A stretch of 64,000 nucleotides of DNA, taken from NCBI RefSeq assembly GCF_947623445.1, contig NC_135246.1, positions 17,653,856 through 17,717,855 of the forward strand, read 5' to 3'. The stretch comes from Clavelina lepadiformis. Its lineage: Eukaryota > Chordata > Ascidiacea > Aplousobranchia > Clavelinidae. The notes under the pieces are model-generated. The model made no database searches and was not told the origin of the DNA. It saw only the letters and a list, made by a program, of their open reading frames with translations. Made by a program: the position numbers and the translations under genes. This document shows positions 37,942-50,700 of the stretch, one piece after another; the first letter of the stretch is position 1, and each line of letters starts with the position of its first letter.

Positions 37942-39020
37942 GACTGCTGAGTTGAAGTCCTAAACCACATGCAGCATGTAACCTAACTTTATTCCCTTTT
38001 CATAAAAAGAGACGAATACTAACGTTTTTATAAATATTCATTTTAAATATAATAACAGCACATTTTTAAGTGACTCAAGCTGTTTGTCCAAAGCGGAGAT
38101 TGATGCACCAGTCAAAAATTGGTCTAGTTGTCGTGATGCCCTCCCTGTTAATTTACTATGATGCGATTTGATTAAACCTCATTTGATATGTACCTAAACT
38201 TCTAAGCTTTCTCATTGCCGCTGAGAAAATTTATAATTCTCAGCTCATATCTTGAAGGCTTTCCTTCTTCGTGTGAACTTAAAAAAAGAGAAAAAATGGC
38301 ATTTATTAATTTCAAAGAGTCGAGTATTTAATAGAAGCAAAGATGAACGAATTTCAAACGGTTCAAAAACAGTTACATTAATAAAGTTACAAACTCAAAA
38401 TGGCAGCCTAATGAAATAATTTTGTCATGTTTCAAAAGTTGGCGTGTTTTGTTTAGAAAAACAATTCCGTTTTAAAAAGGGTAATTCCCTTAGGAAAATG
38501 CTGTCATGTTCTTCTGTCTTCTCTATGGAGAAAACAGGCAATGCTGTTGATAGGTGATGCGTCTAATATGGCAAAAGGGAGTGGTTTTACTTTTACTCTG
38601 TTTGTGGTGTTGCGTAATGGTTTAACATTTAAAATCTGAAAAAGCATGAATTACTGTTAGGATTTTGCTTTTAGAAGCTATGAATGTAGCGTATGCACGA
38701 AACGAAAACTTAACTTACACTGAATTGTGTTTATAACTTACATGAAAAATGTCTGAATGTAGCCTATAGGCCTAGCCCTAGTGTATAGGAACTTAATCAA
38801 GATATCACAGTATGAACGAATAAACATGATGAGATTAACCAATTGTTATATAATAGATTTGTATTGTATTGAGGTTGTTATGTGATAATTTTAAGGTGAG
38901 CTTATCATTGAGTAAAAATATCATCTAGATTAGGTCTTTACACTTTGCCAGTGAAGTAAACTGCTTTGTTAAACACCATTTATAACAAAAAAGTATTGAA
39001 CTGGATTCAATTTTAATTGG
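37942..39020. promoter_or_regulatory. Head-to-head intergenic region, claudin / CCDC43
   Basis: 1.08 kb between the start codons of two divergent genes. It must contain both 5' leaders and promoters. No TATA box or other specific site can be supported. Confidence 0.45.
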
Positions 39021-42000
39021 ATGAAAGTTGAGATGGCCGCCCTCTCTGGCTTTGATGATTGGTTATGCAAGAAGCTAACATCGTTGGACATCGACAACAA
39101 TGTCTACGGTGCTTATATTGTCGGAATTTTAGAAGAAAATGAGGAAGAACCAATGAAGAAGGAAGCCTTGACTGAAATTCTTGAATCAGTCGTGGTTAGT
39201 ATTCAACATTGATCTTTTTTATATGGCGTTCTGTCTCAGATGCTTTGTGAAAATCCTTCACTGCGTATAAGTGATCCTGGTAACCATGGTATTGCATCTT
39301 AGTGTAAGTGTCCCCATGAGCATAAATTTTTGTAAGGTTTCTCTTTTTTAATAGTTTATTTGTATCAAACGGTAAATAGTACGAGTCTAGTATACAAGTG
39401 CATAACCAGATGGCGTCGCAATTTGAGTAGCTGGGATCTAGTATACAAAGGCATCCAGTGGTTACTGTACACTTGTGTACTAGACCCACTATTATTATAT
39501 AAGGCTGATGATGATTTGTTATCAAAATTGAAGGTGCATGAAGTGTGTACAATATATATGTAAATTTCTTATGGCCGTATTTCCAAAGGAAACGTTATGG
39601 AGCCAGGTTTTGAACTTTGCTTCTAAAACAATTTGTTACAAAACTAGTTATGTTTGCTGCTTTTAGAATAAAACAGTGTCTATACTCTATACTATACAGG
39701 AAGACAGTGCGATTCTGTGTAATGAAGTTTTGCAGAGTTGGCAAAAAATGAAAGGGGAAAAGGAAGTGAAAGTTCCAGGTTGGTGTTACTTGATAATAAG
39801 GTAGTGTATTATTTTTTGATATCTGACATAAATTGTGTCAGAGTCAAATGTTGGTTTCATTTTTGATAAGTTAACTACAAAGTCTTAAATGCAATGGTTC
39901 TTGAACTTGTCAGAGGTACTGAACGTTGTAAGTCTGAAACCTGCATGTATCAAAACCTAATTGTTAAAGTTCAAGGTCATGCGTTATTCAAACAGCATGT
40001 GTGTCGTGACTGACTCACCAAACTCCTGGGGTTCAATTTAACCCAGTTTAACACTAGAACGGCCGAGGTGTCGAAATCGACACTTTTTGAATTTTGATGT
40101 ACTTTTTTTTTAGCAAATATAGTTGCAACGGTATAAAATTTTCAGTAGCTTCCTAACTTTCTTAAAGGAGTATGGCTAAGTAACATTTACTGAAATTTGA
40201 CTTTCGATTAATTTTTTACAACCTGTTATACCTTCAACGGCCAAGGTGTCGAAATCGACACCAAGATGACTTTAGAGGTACCATAGACTACAACAACTTA
40301 TTACATCGCACGATTGCACTTGCAACTATCATATATGTGAGATTACCCTGGTTTTTATCTTTTTAATTGATTGTTTGTCTCATTTAGATACAACTTTTAC
40401 GTTGAGTTTATGACGTCATACACATACTTTGTCGGTTTTCGTTTCAATCCAATCCTGCAAACTTAGTGCGGGTGAGACCAGTTGTCAATCCTAGTGTTCG
40501 CTACAAAGCTTCTAATAGCCCTTACGATGGCTGGAAATTGTTTGTTGACAACTCTATTTTGATCCCCATAAAAACACATACAATAAGAGAAGCTACCAAA
40601 GATGAGCCCAACTTCCTTTTACCAATGGAAAAGCTGGAGGCATTCATTTCCTTACAGTACGCAAGAGGGATTTACGGTAAAAGCCATTCTGTCAACTTTT
40701 TGTGGAGTGAAAAGTACGGCCCTCCTATCTTCAGGGAAACTATGTCAAGAGCTGACATAGGAAAAGATATATTAGATTTGATAACAAAGATTGCCGAAGT
40801 CAGAGATTGTTGGCCGATAAATTTATACACATTCGTCAGCCCATGGAAGTATTGGTCCCTAATTGCATAAGAAACTACAGGCCGGATTGGATTTTAACAG
40901 TGGATGAGCAGTTGTTTCCGATGAAGAACAGATGTCCTTTCATTGTTTTCATGCCAAAAAAACGGACTAATTTGGGATGAAGTTTTGAGTACTAGCTGAG
41001 ATGAGCTCCAAAAAAGTTAGTAAAATCTTACCATACCTCGGCGCTCTGGAAAAAGATCAGCGAAATGGCAGACCTCTTGCCGAAGATGTTGTGATGAAAC
41101 TTACTAGACACTTGGATAAAAATGGCGGATACAACATCACAACAGATAACTTTTTTACTAGTGTGCATCTTGCTGGTTTGCTAAACCAAAGAAATATGAC
41201 AATTGTGGGAACGGTTCCACCTAACAGCAAAGGACTTCCAAAAGAGATAACCAAAGGGGAGGAAGAAAAGTTTTCTAGCAAGTTCTTCTACAATTTACCG
41301 AAAAACTGTATGCTTGTTAATTACCAATGCAAACAAAAGAAAAATATTAACCTTTTATCGACAATGCACAACAGCCCAAGCACTGATGCAACAGAAAAAA
41401 AGAAACCTACGGTTATACAATTCTACAACCAAAACAAGGTAGGCGTGGACGTTTTCGACCAAATGGCAAGAAAATACACAACCCATGCAGCAAGTAGACT
41501 ATGGCCTTTGGCTGTTTGAACAAACCTACTGGACATAGCAGCGCTAAATTCCTGGATTCAGTACAGAAAAAGTTCCGGTAGCAAAATCAGCCGACGAAGC
41601 TTCATACTTCAGCTTATGGAGAAGTTGAGTGATGCTTACATGGTGAAGCGGAAGCAAGTGGTCCAGAGAGAAGTGAACCCAGCACAGAAAAGACCATCTG
41701 GAAAGCTAAGGAAATGTGCGGGACAAGGTTGCAAAAATAATACAGTTAGTTTGCAGTCACTGCAGCAGGCCAATTTGCGGAGTGTGTGGTAACGTCAACT
41801 GGAAGCTTACAGAATGCAAAACTGCACGACGTAAATTGATCAACATGGGTCCTGCTGTAAACTCAAAAGACTTATCATATTGTGTGTAGGAATCATATCA
41901 ACTTTATCTACAATAGTTTACACTTTGTTAAGATAGCTACCATCAGAATAGCATTTGTTTTTTTTTTAAATCGACATAAATGTTGTTTTTTTTCGTTCCT

Positions 42001-43507
42001 TACAAATTTGTGCAACGTCATAAAAGATTGACTTGCTGTAGCTATGTTAGTTTTTGTTTCAACTGAACAAGCAAAATACATCCTAGATTCATTACGGATG
42101 TATTTAGTTTTGAGATTTTCACTAAATTTAATCAAAGAGTACATTTTTAGAATGGTGTCGTTTTCGACACCACCGGCTGTTGGAGGTAAACTTGTTTTCC
42201 GGCCGTTCTAGTGTTAAGAACTACTGCGTTAACGGTGCACAAAATATCTCACTTCATATCACTGACAATTTATTCTGCAGAGCCTGAAAAGAAAATTGAT
42301 GACATCATAGCTGCTCATGTTGGGGTTTCCTCAGGTCAAAAGATTCAAAATAATTCTGATCAAAGTCAGTAAATGATCTGGTTTTTAGTCTTTCATGTGA
42401 ACTTGGTTGAAAAGCCAATGACTGTATTTTATGATTTTTTTAACGCATCATGGTTGATTTTCATGAAGGTTATTGTTTGAAGTGATTTATGTTACTTAGA
42501 GCTAACAAAAGAATTGGATTCCATCAAGCAGTCTGTGATTGCCATGTATAGTTCGGTACATGATGGCGCAGATTTTGAAGAGAAATATCCTTTTTCTGAT
42601 CAATATTTAATTTATTATTTCAATCTCTGCTCTGTTAATCCACGGTAACATTATAATAAATGAGATAGATATTGAACTGGAATTAGTGAATTAGAAAAAT
42701 GGTTTCATGGCAGATGTGATTTTTTACCACTGAGTTTTTGTGATGAAAGTTACATTAACACAATTTTATTACAACAATAATAATAAATGACAATAACTGC
42801 CATGTCTATCATTATGTATTATATTTGTAACATATCATAAACTACTTTGCTTTCTTGTCACGGGCTGCATAACTTGATCTGGCATGTAAAACCTTTGTGT
42901 AAAGTGATTGAAGTTTTAGAAAATTTTTTCTTAACCGAAATTCTTACTCCTGAAAATGATGTAGCTGCTAAACACCGAAATACTGTCGGTGAGTGATTTA
43001 AAATAGGTCGAGGAAAATTGTAACTTGTAGATTTATGACATTAGGCCTGTTGAAGCACTGTGCTTAGCTATCTTATTGTTATGATAGCTTTTTATTAACT
43101 ATCTTAACATGTTATTAAAAATGATAATGTAGTTAGTTTTGGCCTGTCTGAAATATTTTTTCTTTTTTCTTTAGATTCTGCGTTAAAGGTTTTTCAAAAT
43201 GATAATGCAGAAAAAATTACACAAGCTGAAAAGATGGAAAGACAGAAACGGAAAGAGGAATCGGCAAAGAAAAAAGAACAAGACAGAGTAGTGTTCAGCT
43301 CCAATATTATTTTTGGTTCTTTGTGTTTCGTAACACATCCTAATATCACCTTGTACACGTTTGCAATTCCTTTGTTCAGTGTAGCAATTTTGTTATAAAT
43401 TTGGTTTTTGTGGGTTGCAGGCAGATCGTGAGCTCCAAAAGATTAAAAAAACTGAACGAAAAGACAAGGAAAAGAAACGTACTCAGAAAAAAGAACGATC
43501 CAGATGA
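39021..43507 (+). CDS. CCDC43: Coiled-coil domain-containing protein 43
   Basis: Exons: 39021-39194, 39700-39778, 42281-42364, 42500-42584, 42948-42988, 43175-43287, 43421-43507. They give 220 aa, against about 224 in human. The N-terminus matches the family: FDDWLCKKLTSLDIDNNVYG then AYIVGILEENEEE (human form [25 protein letters not shown]). The C-terminal third is a highly charged Lys/Glu/Arg coil (ESAKKKEQDR, KDKEKKRTQKKERSR) like human ...KEKEKKRTQRGERKR. The function of the family is poorly known. Two oddities: intron 2 contains a dead piggyBac element, and intron 4 (42585-42947) has AT-AC termini with U12-type signals. The exon 3 donor (GTCAGT) was chosen because the nearby GTAAAT donor breaks frame. 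AATAAA lies at 43519-43524. Confidence 0.92.
40052..42213 (+). mobile_element. Dead piggyBac-family transposon in CCDC43 intron 2
   Basis: 2162 bp flanked by TTAA at 40048-40051 and 42214-42217, the piggyBac target site. Terminal inverted repeat CACTAGAACGGCCG (14 bp) at both ends. Subterminal palindromes GTGTCGAAATCGACAC (around 40068 and 40246) and GTGTCGTTTTCGACAC (around 42154) form an additional repeated signal. The interior holds a broken transposase in the same orientation as CCDC43. Confidence 0.93.
40466..41888 (+). pseudogene. piggyBac transposase, inactivated
   Basis: Fragments in several frames. 40466-40870 resembles the N-terminal DDE-flanking domain (LEAFISLQYARGIYG). After a frameshift near 40840 comes ILTVDEQLF with the first catalytic Asp, then a stop at about 40978. 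41001-41519 carries NITTDNFFTS (second Asp) and NKVGVDVFDQMARKY (third Asp), ending in a stop. Beyond lie a basic segment and a cysteine-rich tail (CGVCGN) in yet other frames. At least one frameshift and two stops make it non-functional. The usual N-terminal ~100 residues are missing or unreadable. Confidence 0.88.
42585..42947 (+). other. Probable U12-type (AT-AC) intron of CCDC43
   Basis: The 5' end reads ATATCCTTTTT, the U12 donor consensus; the 3' end is ...TTCTTAACCGAAATTCTTAC with a TTCTTAAC branch-point match about 12 nt before the terminal AC. No GT-AG pair in this interval keeps the CCDC43 frame, while AT-AC removal joins FEE to NPENDVAAKH in frame. Confidence 0.78.
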
Positions 43508-44722
43508 TGACTGCTAATAATAAACAATAGATCTTTTTACTTTGTTGTTCTTATTTGTATGATTGTTAATGGTGCCTTTATAGTGCTGTGTAGCATTCTT
43601 TGTGCATGCATTAAATCTTTTGGCACTGTTGCTTGAAACCAATTGTCAGGATATTAAATATTTATGACTGTGCGGTCATCTTTTTACTTTATTTCTCGCA
43701 CCACACATTTTCGTAAGAAAGTGATAAAATGTTTTTGAAATGGAAACAATGTTAATATTTTTATAACTTTGGTAATTGATGAAACGGAGACATACAGTCA
43801 TTTAATGTAATCTCTTTCAATGGGCACTGTTATATCAACACTGCTTATATTGGTTGGTAATAGTGTAATAACAATACGCCCTAAAAGTTAAAATAATGGA
43901 ATGCACCACAGACTTTTTTTGACTTTTTATTTGATACCTTGTTCAATAACAGTGATAAAATTAAAATTGCCTAATCTGTGAAACATCGCAATAAACAACA
44001 GAGGTGCAAGTGTCCCTAGTAATAATTTAAATTCATTTTCCTGTAGGTCAGTAATATTTCAAGAGTAAAACATCAATATTCAAATGTTTAGAAAAATAAT
44101 AGGGGTTGGGTTTGAAGGAAAACATATGGGCGCTAACATCAGGGGCAGTGCAGTGAAAGGGCAAATTAGTTTTTCACTTGGAAAAGTGAAAAAAACAAGA
44201 ACAACAACTAACTATTTGCAAGAACGGTGAATAAACTATAGGTTAAATAAGGTAATAATAATAACTAAAAAAATGATAATTAAAATCGACTTTAAAAAGC
44301 AACAAACAACATTAGTGCCTAACTACTAACACTCAATAATTAAATTGACTTATAATCCAGTGTTATGACATAATTTCTAAACAGACATCTTTAGCAAAAT
44401 CTTTTTTTGAAAAAAGAATCTAGAAAGGTCAAAATTTAACAGCTCATAATATTAAAGCTTTATATCTACAACATAAATTTAAAAGCCTGTAAACGTTTAC
44501 AACTTATAAAAATGTGGCTTCTTGATATATGCAAGAAGTCATGATACAGATTCTTAAGCTGGAAACCTTTACCTAATTCCTGGCAAAAGATTCTTCCTAA
44601 GCAGTTCTTTATGGAAGTTCATTGTTTAAAATAAATGAAATTGTAAATTATTGTCTCAACTTCCATGCATGATGTGCTATTGGTTCTGCTCAATAAAAAA
44701 AATTTATGACAGTCGATGAGAA
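43508..44722. other. Intergenic, convergent 3' ends of CCDC43 and MEIOC
   Basis: No supported gene. AT-rich sequence holding both 3' untranslated regions. Confidence 0.45.
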
Positions 44723-47700
44723 TTATTCTTCATGGACTGAATCTTTTCGTTGCAATGTCACATGCATGGCCACCCACAGAGCAGTACGTGCTTTCTTTGT
44801 TGCAACTGTGAGTCGTTCAAGCGTGTTGGCCAACGTTACTGTCAGCGAATCTAACCGGTTGAAAAGTTAATATTCGTTATATCCACAGTTAAACTGCCAC
44901 ATTTTCATGATGGCTTATTATGTTAATTACTTCTAATAGCTGTTTTATTTACTATAGGAATCTTTGGCTTACACCAGGGGTCACCAAACTACGACTCGCT
45001 TAACTGTGCCACAAATGAGCTTATTGTATTGTAGCCTGTTGAAAAAAAGGGGAAATCCGGCCCGCGATCGCAGTTTTCATGCTTATCTGGCCCTTTGTGA
45101 AAAAAATTTGGTGACACCTGGTTCACAATTACAGACTATCGGTACTTCATAGAATAAACTAATCACTGATTGGTTACCCATATCAGTGTCGTCCATAAGC
45201 AATGGACCAGATGGGACGTGCTGCCATGCATTGATTTCGTCTCTCCTCCGAGCCTCAGATTCTCGTATGTATCGATACTGGATCTCCATCGTGTTGGTGA
45301 CGCTGGCAAGCATTGGACCTTCTAGGAGGTGCTCCATCCTGTCCAGCAGCGCCATCACCTGGACATTATTGACTTTAAATATTTATTTCAATAATAACTT
45401 GTAGACATCAATGCAAAAGTTGGACAAAGCGTTCGTGCTGTAAATGAAAACATAACAAAAATAATTAGAAATTAGTTGTAGGCTTGCGACCTACCCTACT
45501 GTGTTCACGATGCTGGTCCGATATCAGTTTGTCAACTTTTGATGGGTTAGGTGGTGGTTTAGGTAGTGGGGTGTTGTTTGAACTTGTCACTCTTCGTCCT
45601 GGAAAGCATCTCGCCAACTCTGCTTCAGTCTGCAAAAATTTACATAGACATCACATTGATGTCCGAGGTGCAGCAGTACAGGTGCATTATGGTGCTATGT
45701 TAAAAACCTTCTTGCGCTCCTTTTCCAGGCTTCTGTACTGATCGTAGCATTCCTCGAGGGCTATGTACAGCTTGTTTTGTGACTGGGTACGGGCAGGCTT
45801 GGACAGAGATGAATTGCACATGTTAGGTGGATTCCCACCTGAGTAATTGTTACACTACATGTGCTATTATGTGTCAAGGGTTAAATAAACTACTGGAAGT
45901 ATGTCCAATAAAATATTATTGCCTACCAACTGCAATATTTATATGATTTTAACTTCTTGATCCGGTTATAACAAACCAGACAGGCGAAATAAACCAAAGT
46001 AACATCATATTTTATGAAAGGTAATTATGACCCATAAAATGGACAAGTGCACAAAAATATAACGTAATCATCATTATTTTAAAAAGCTATATTATGCCTA
46101 CCGAGAGCCACAAAAGGCCACCCCCTTTCGCTCATATAAGGATTGAACATGGTCGTGTTCACCCTTGGTGGGAAGTTGTTTGCAGCGAATTCCATTGTTG
46201 GGGGTTTTGAGAAGCCTTGGTTGTCATTCATGGGGAATTGGGCTGGCTGAAACGAACTAAACTGGGGACAGGAAGCCGGGTATAATAGTTGGGGCATCAT
46301 AGGTTGTTGAAAATAGGCAGCGGGTACAGCAGCTGGATTAAACATTGGGTTGTAGTTGGGCTGTGGCTGTGTGAGGTTAAACTGCTGCATGGTTGACAGA
46401 GGGGGTTGAGGCATAACACCATGATCCTTTCCTCGGAAGCTCCCCAGTGAAGCGGGGGCCGAAAGAAGTCCACGACCATCATCTTTCCTTCCCTGCATAT
46501 CAAGCAAGAACTTTTTGTGAATTTACGAAAATTTACTTTTGTTTTTAAAGGATGTAAGACATATATCATAGCGTGTTACAAGTATTACAAATGATGTAAT
46601 ATTTATTACATGGTATCTAGTGTTACGACAAGCATATTAGTATGTAGCATTAAATATAATAATGCTGGAAATATAGTGAAAACGTTTTAACTCAAAATCA
46701 ATGCCTTGGTTACTTTGGTTACTACTCAAATGCCTTGGTTAGTACAGAAATATTTAGTTAAACAAAATTTCCAGTTAAGAAGTCTCGAGATGTAAATAGC
46801 TGTTTAACAGATGTGAGCAGTAGGCGAAGTTACTTCAAGTTATCATGCAGTCGAGTTCATGGAGCTTTCATTGTTTTTTATGCGACTACTACCATGTTAT
46901 AGAAAGTATTTTGTTCTCTATTATAGCAACTGACTTTGCATACCTGTTCTTTGTGCTTGGTTTGTTCTTGCATTTGTGAATTATTGTTGTTTCCCAGTCC
47001 TTTAATGCAATAAATTAAAAAAAAACTTGGTAATCCATAAACATTAAACATATTGCGCTCCAAAAATTTATTTCAGTAATAACCTCTACATAAAAACTTC
47101 CCTAAATTGGATTATTTTTTAAAGCTCCTTACTTGCTTTCGAGGAATATTCAAAATCAGAATTGGAGGCCAACTTTGTCCTGTTTTCACAAATAGCTGTG
47201 CTCACTTCAATGCTTGATCGACCAGACTCATTTCTCCAAGGTGATTCCACCTGATTAAACAGAAAGATCATCGGGCTTTAGTGTTCCAAATCGTCAATGA
47301 ATGTGTAGTGCAGTGGTAGAATTAGATATTTGAGGAGACAATAACGTCATTGCGCTCCGTGGTCAGAAGATTCCCATGATGTCTGAGCAATCATTTTGTC
47401 AAAAATAACCGCAAATAACTTTCATTCGTCGATCTGAACAACCACGGTACCAAAAGCAAAAAAAAATGATCTGCACCAAGAACAATGATAGAGTAAAAGA
47501 TCTTTGTGGTAAAACATTGAAATCTTGTCAGATTTTTTCTTTGCCTTAAAACTATTGTGGTCTTTGTCGTCAGACTATGTTTTATTTGGCTTATTGTTAA
47601 ATCCAACCATATAATTATCATTAACAACATGACTCTTTGGCTGTTTTAGTTTTAAAGCATAAGTTTTTGTCCCGATGCCAATACAATATAATACAGCTTT

Positions 47701-50700
47701 AATACACCACAGAATTTGAAGAAAGGCAATGTCGCTATCGTCACTGGCACATCCCACTGTACATTGCACTGTAGTTGAAAGCCATAAGAAAGACGCAAAC
47801 AACAACCGTTCAGACAAACTTATAGTATAATAATACAACAAAAAACTGTGACCTAGTTTTTCTAACCTTGTTATCATTTTGTGGAAGAATTGGACGAAAC
47901 AACTCTTGTTCCTGTTGACTTGGAGTGGCGATTTCATGAAAACTTGGAGATGCAAAAGTTGTTCGTTCAATCGGTGAAGGAAAAGCACTATCGTATTCTT
48001 GACCACCATAACCTGAAGATGAGGAATTTTATATGGTTTGTTTCAAATTTAGCTTTTTTGAGCATCTCATCCAAAACTAAGAAATTTACCACAAACAAAT
48101 AAAATATTGGAAAATTCCATGAAAAATAAGCGTTTTTATTTGAACAGATGGGTTTGTTGGTACCGTGGTTCAGCAACTTTTGAGGGGTGGTCTGCTGTTT
48201 TACCGGGTCCACACGTCGAAGATGGATTTGTGACAAATCCGTTGGCCTCATACCCACTTGCAACAGAGGAAAAACAACACTTATATTTATCATCATGAAA
48301 TGGAATTTTATGAATGTCAATAAAAGTAGCAGAATTCCTAGGTCTACAATGGTCTTGTCTTTGACCACAGACTTAATCAAACCAAGTTATAAGTCAATAT
48401 CATAAGGTTTTAAAGAGGACAAAATTCCTGCAATCACAGTTAGATATTAACAACAATACAACTTACTCATGTTGTTGTTATTTGAATATGGTGGTGTTCC
48501 ATTTCCCAGGCCTAGTTCCCTGAACTTCTGTTGAATTAGCTGTTCTTGGTAGTCATTCATTCTGAAATACAAGCGTATTTAGCGCATGCAGTTATAAACA
48601 AGCACAAAATGAGCAACAGCATCATACAAAAGTGTAACAAATTTTAGTTGCTAAAACTAAACCTAATATTTAGCGCATAACGGTTGTTGGATCGCTGGTG
48701 GTATCGTTGTATTATATGTTAAGTGTATGTGTATGAAAGCGTATGTGTATTGTGTATATGCAAGTGTGCCGTTGACTATTATTTTATTCATGTACAGATC
48801 GCTTGAGCGTCATAAGGTCCGTTATTGTGTGTCGTTAGTCCTGTGTTTGTGTGGTTAGTAATGTTTCACGATATTCATGGTAGCAATGTGCGGCCCGAAT
48901 TGAACCAGTGATGTACTTCTTGGCCAACTGAGGTATTTCGGTTGGACATAGCTGCTTCATAGCATAACACTGAAAATAAAGCAAAAAAATCAAAATTTCA
49001 TCTTATAATCGAACCTTGCCACGGGAGTGGGGCCTGAATGGTTAGCAAGATGTTGCGGCGTTGAATGGAAATAGTTGCTTGTATTGAGAGTCGTTCCACC
49101 CAGGTAAGTCGTTGGTTTGCTAAATTCACTTCCATCTCCTGCAAATTGCAAATCTATAAGTGGAATAATTTCACGTATTATATATCTATGTTTACTACAG
49201 GCTATCTCTACTAAGTTGACTTCAGTGACTCTTAGATAGTTATTTTGTTTTCATAGTCGCCATATTGATTTAAAGAAAAATACAGCATAATCTGAACAAA
49301 CACGTTTTTTTTATGAATTATGGACTAAACTTGCAAACTTAAAGTTTTCGGAATATCATACCAGATCTTTTCTTACTAATCACCTTGCGAACCAAAATAG
49401 TTTCTGTTGTGATGGATCAAATTCATATTCCATGGAAGATCTCCCATGAACAGATTGTCTGGCCTGTGCAGGTACAAATACAGGAAAAACAAATTAGTCA
49501 AAGCACAAGATCAACATGTTTATGGATGTAATCTTAATTTAAGTTGCTTCATCATAAAACAAGAAGCATAACAGGTAAAAGTTCTCATTATTCTGTACTG
49601 GTGTATACTGTTCTAAACCTGCTAGTGCACATTTATAAGACAGGTCTGCTGTACTGTAAATAACAAATCGTTTGATCTGACACAACTAACGATTTTCTCA
49701 AGCACCTGGGGATGTGTTTTATATAAAGAACGGAATGATATCAGAGTAAATCCAAAATGATCTAAATATTTGAATATTTCCATCAAAGCAATACGTTTTT
49801 GTATCCTTTTCATATAATACTTTTAAAAGTTAATATAGTCTTGGACTTATTTTGTTTGGTGACAGTCTTATTCCAATATTTTTGTTATTTTTGACGTTGA
49901 TATGCTTTGATGAAATTACTGTGAGCGTCCAGATACCTATTCCCTATATACAGTATGCAAAAAACAATCATCTGACCGATAAATCAAATAATATAAATTC
50001 TATTTTCACACTAACTTGTATCTTGCATGTGCATCAATGAAGTTGGCTTTAGCAACGAGATCACTGCCCTCATCTAAGTTTAAACAAAGATTCAAAAAAT
50101 CTCCTCCACCAGAAAACATATCTAGTTTATTTAAAAAAATAGTAGTTTAGTGAAAAATGTTTGTGAATCTGTGATGTAGGATGTCAAAATGATATGTCAT
50201 GATATCAAACATCAGCTAAATAAACTGGTACTGCGCAGTAGATTACGACCAACAACAAACAGGGTTGTCCTAATCTGTCATTTACTTTCATTGCCGTTTA
50301 CTTTTAAACAATTGCACTTGGCTGTGGTTGTTTCTAATTTTCATACAGTTCAAAATTTTAAAATCTCATATATGCCTCTAACACTAACCTGCTTTTTGAC
50401 CTTCATTTCTCATGAAAATTTTGTTTGTTTCTTTATTGGCTGAAAGGTTCTGAAAATATTCTGAGCAATTATCACTGGAATAGTCTAAATTGCAGCTCTT
50501 ATCTAAAAATCTTGACGAATTATTGAATGGCTGAGCATTTTGAGAATAATTGGATGCATTAAACGAGCTATTTTCTGAACCAAACAATGGTGCGCTGTGC
50601 AAACGATTAACTCTTGGATTAGGCACGCCTGATTCTGCTTGCAACTCCTGCAATGAAATCATAAATAAATCAATTTAAAAATGAAGAAAAAATTTTTTTT

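Noticed and set aside
39196-39552. 118-codon minus-strand ORF in CCDC43 intron 1
   Set aside because: No family resemblance, lies within an intron, and its composition looks random.
42585-42648. Extension of CCDC43 exon 4 to a GT donor near 42635-42648
   Set aside because: The extra residues do not resemble the family and the phases do not fit the next exon; the AT-AC intron restores both.
45083-45177. Read-through end of MEIOC ending ...FFSQRAR
   Set aside because: A donor after GAT ATG G joins to an exon at 44723-44850 encoding the conserved [11 protein letters not shown]-terminus; the read-through enters a MITE.
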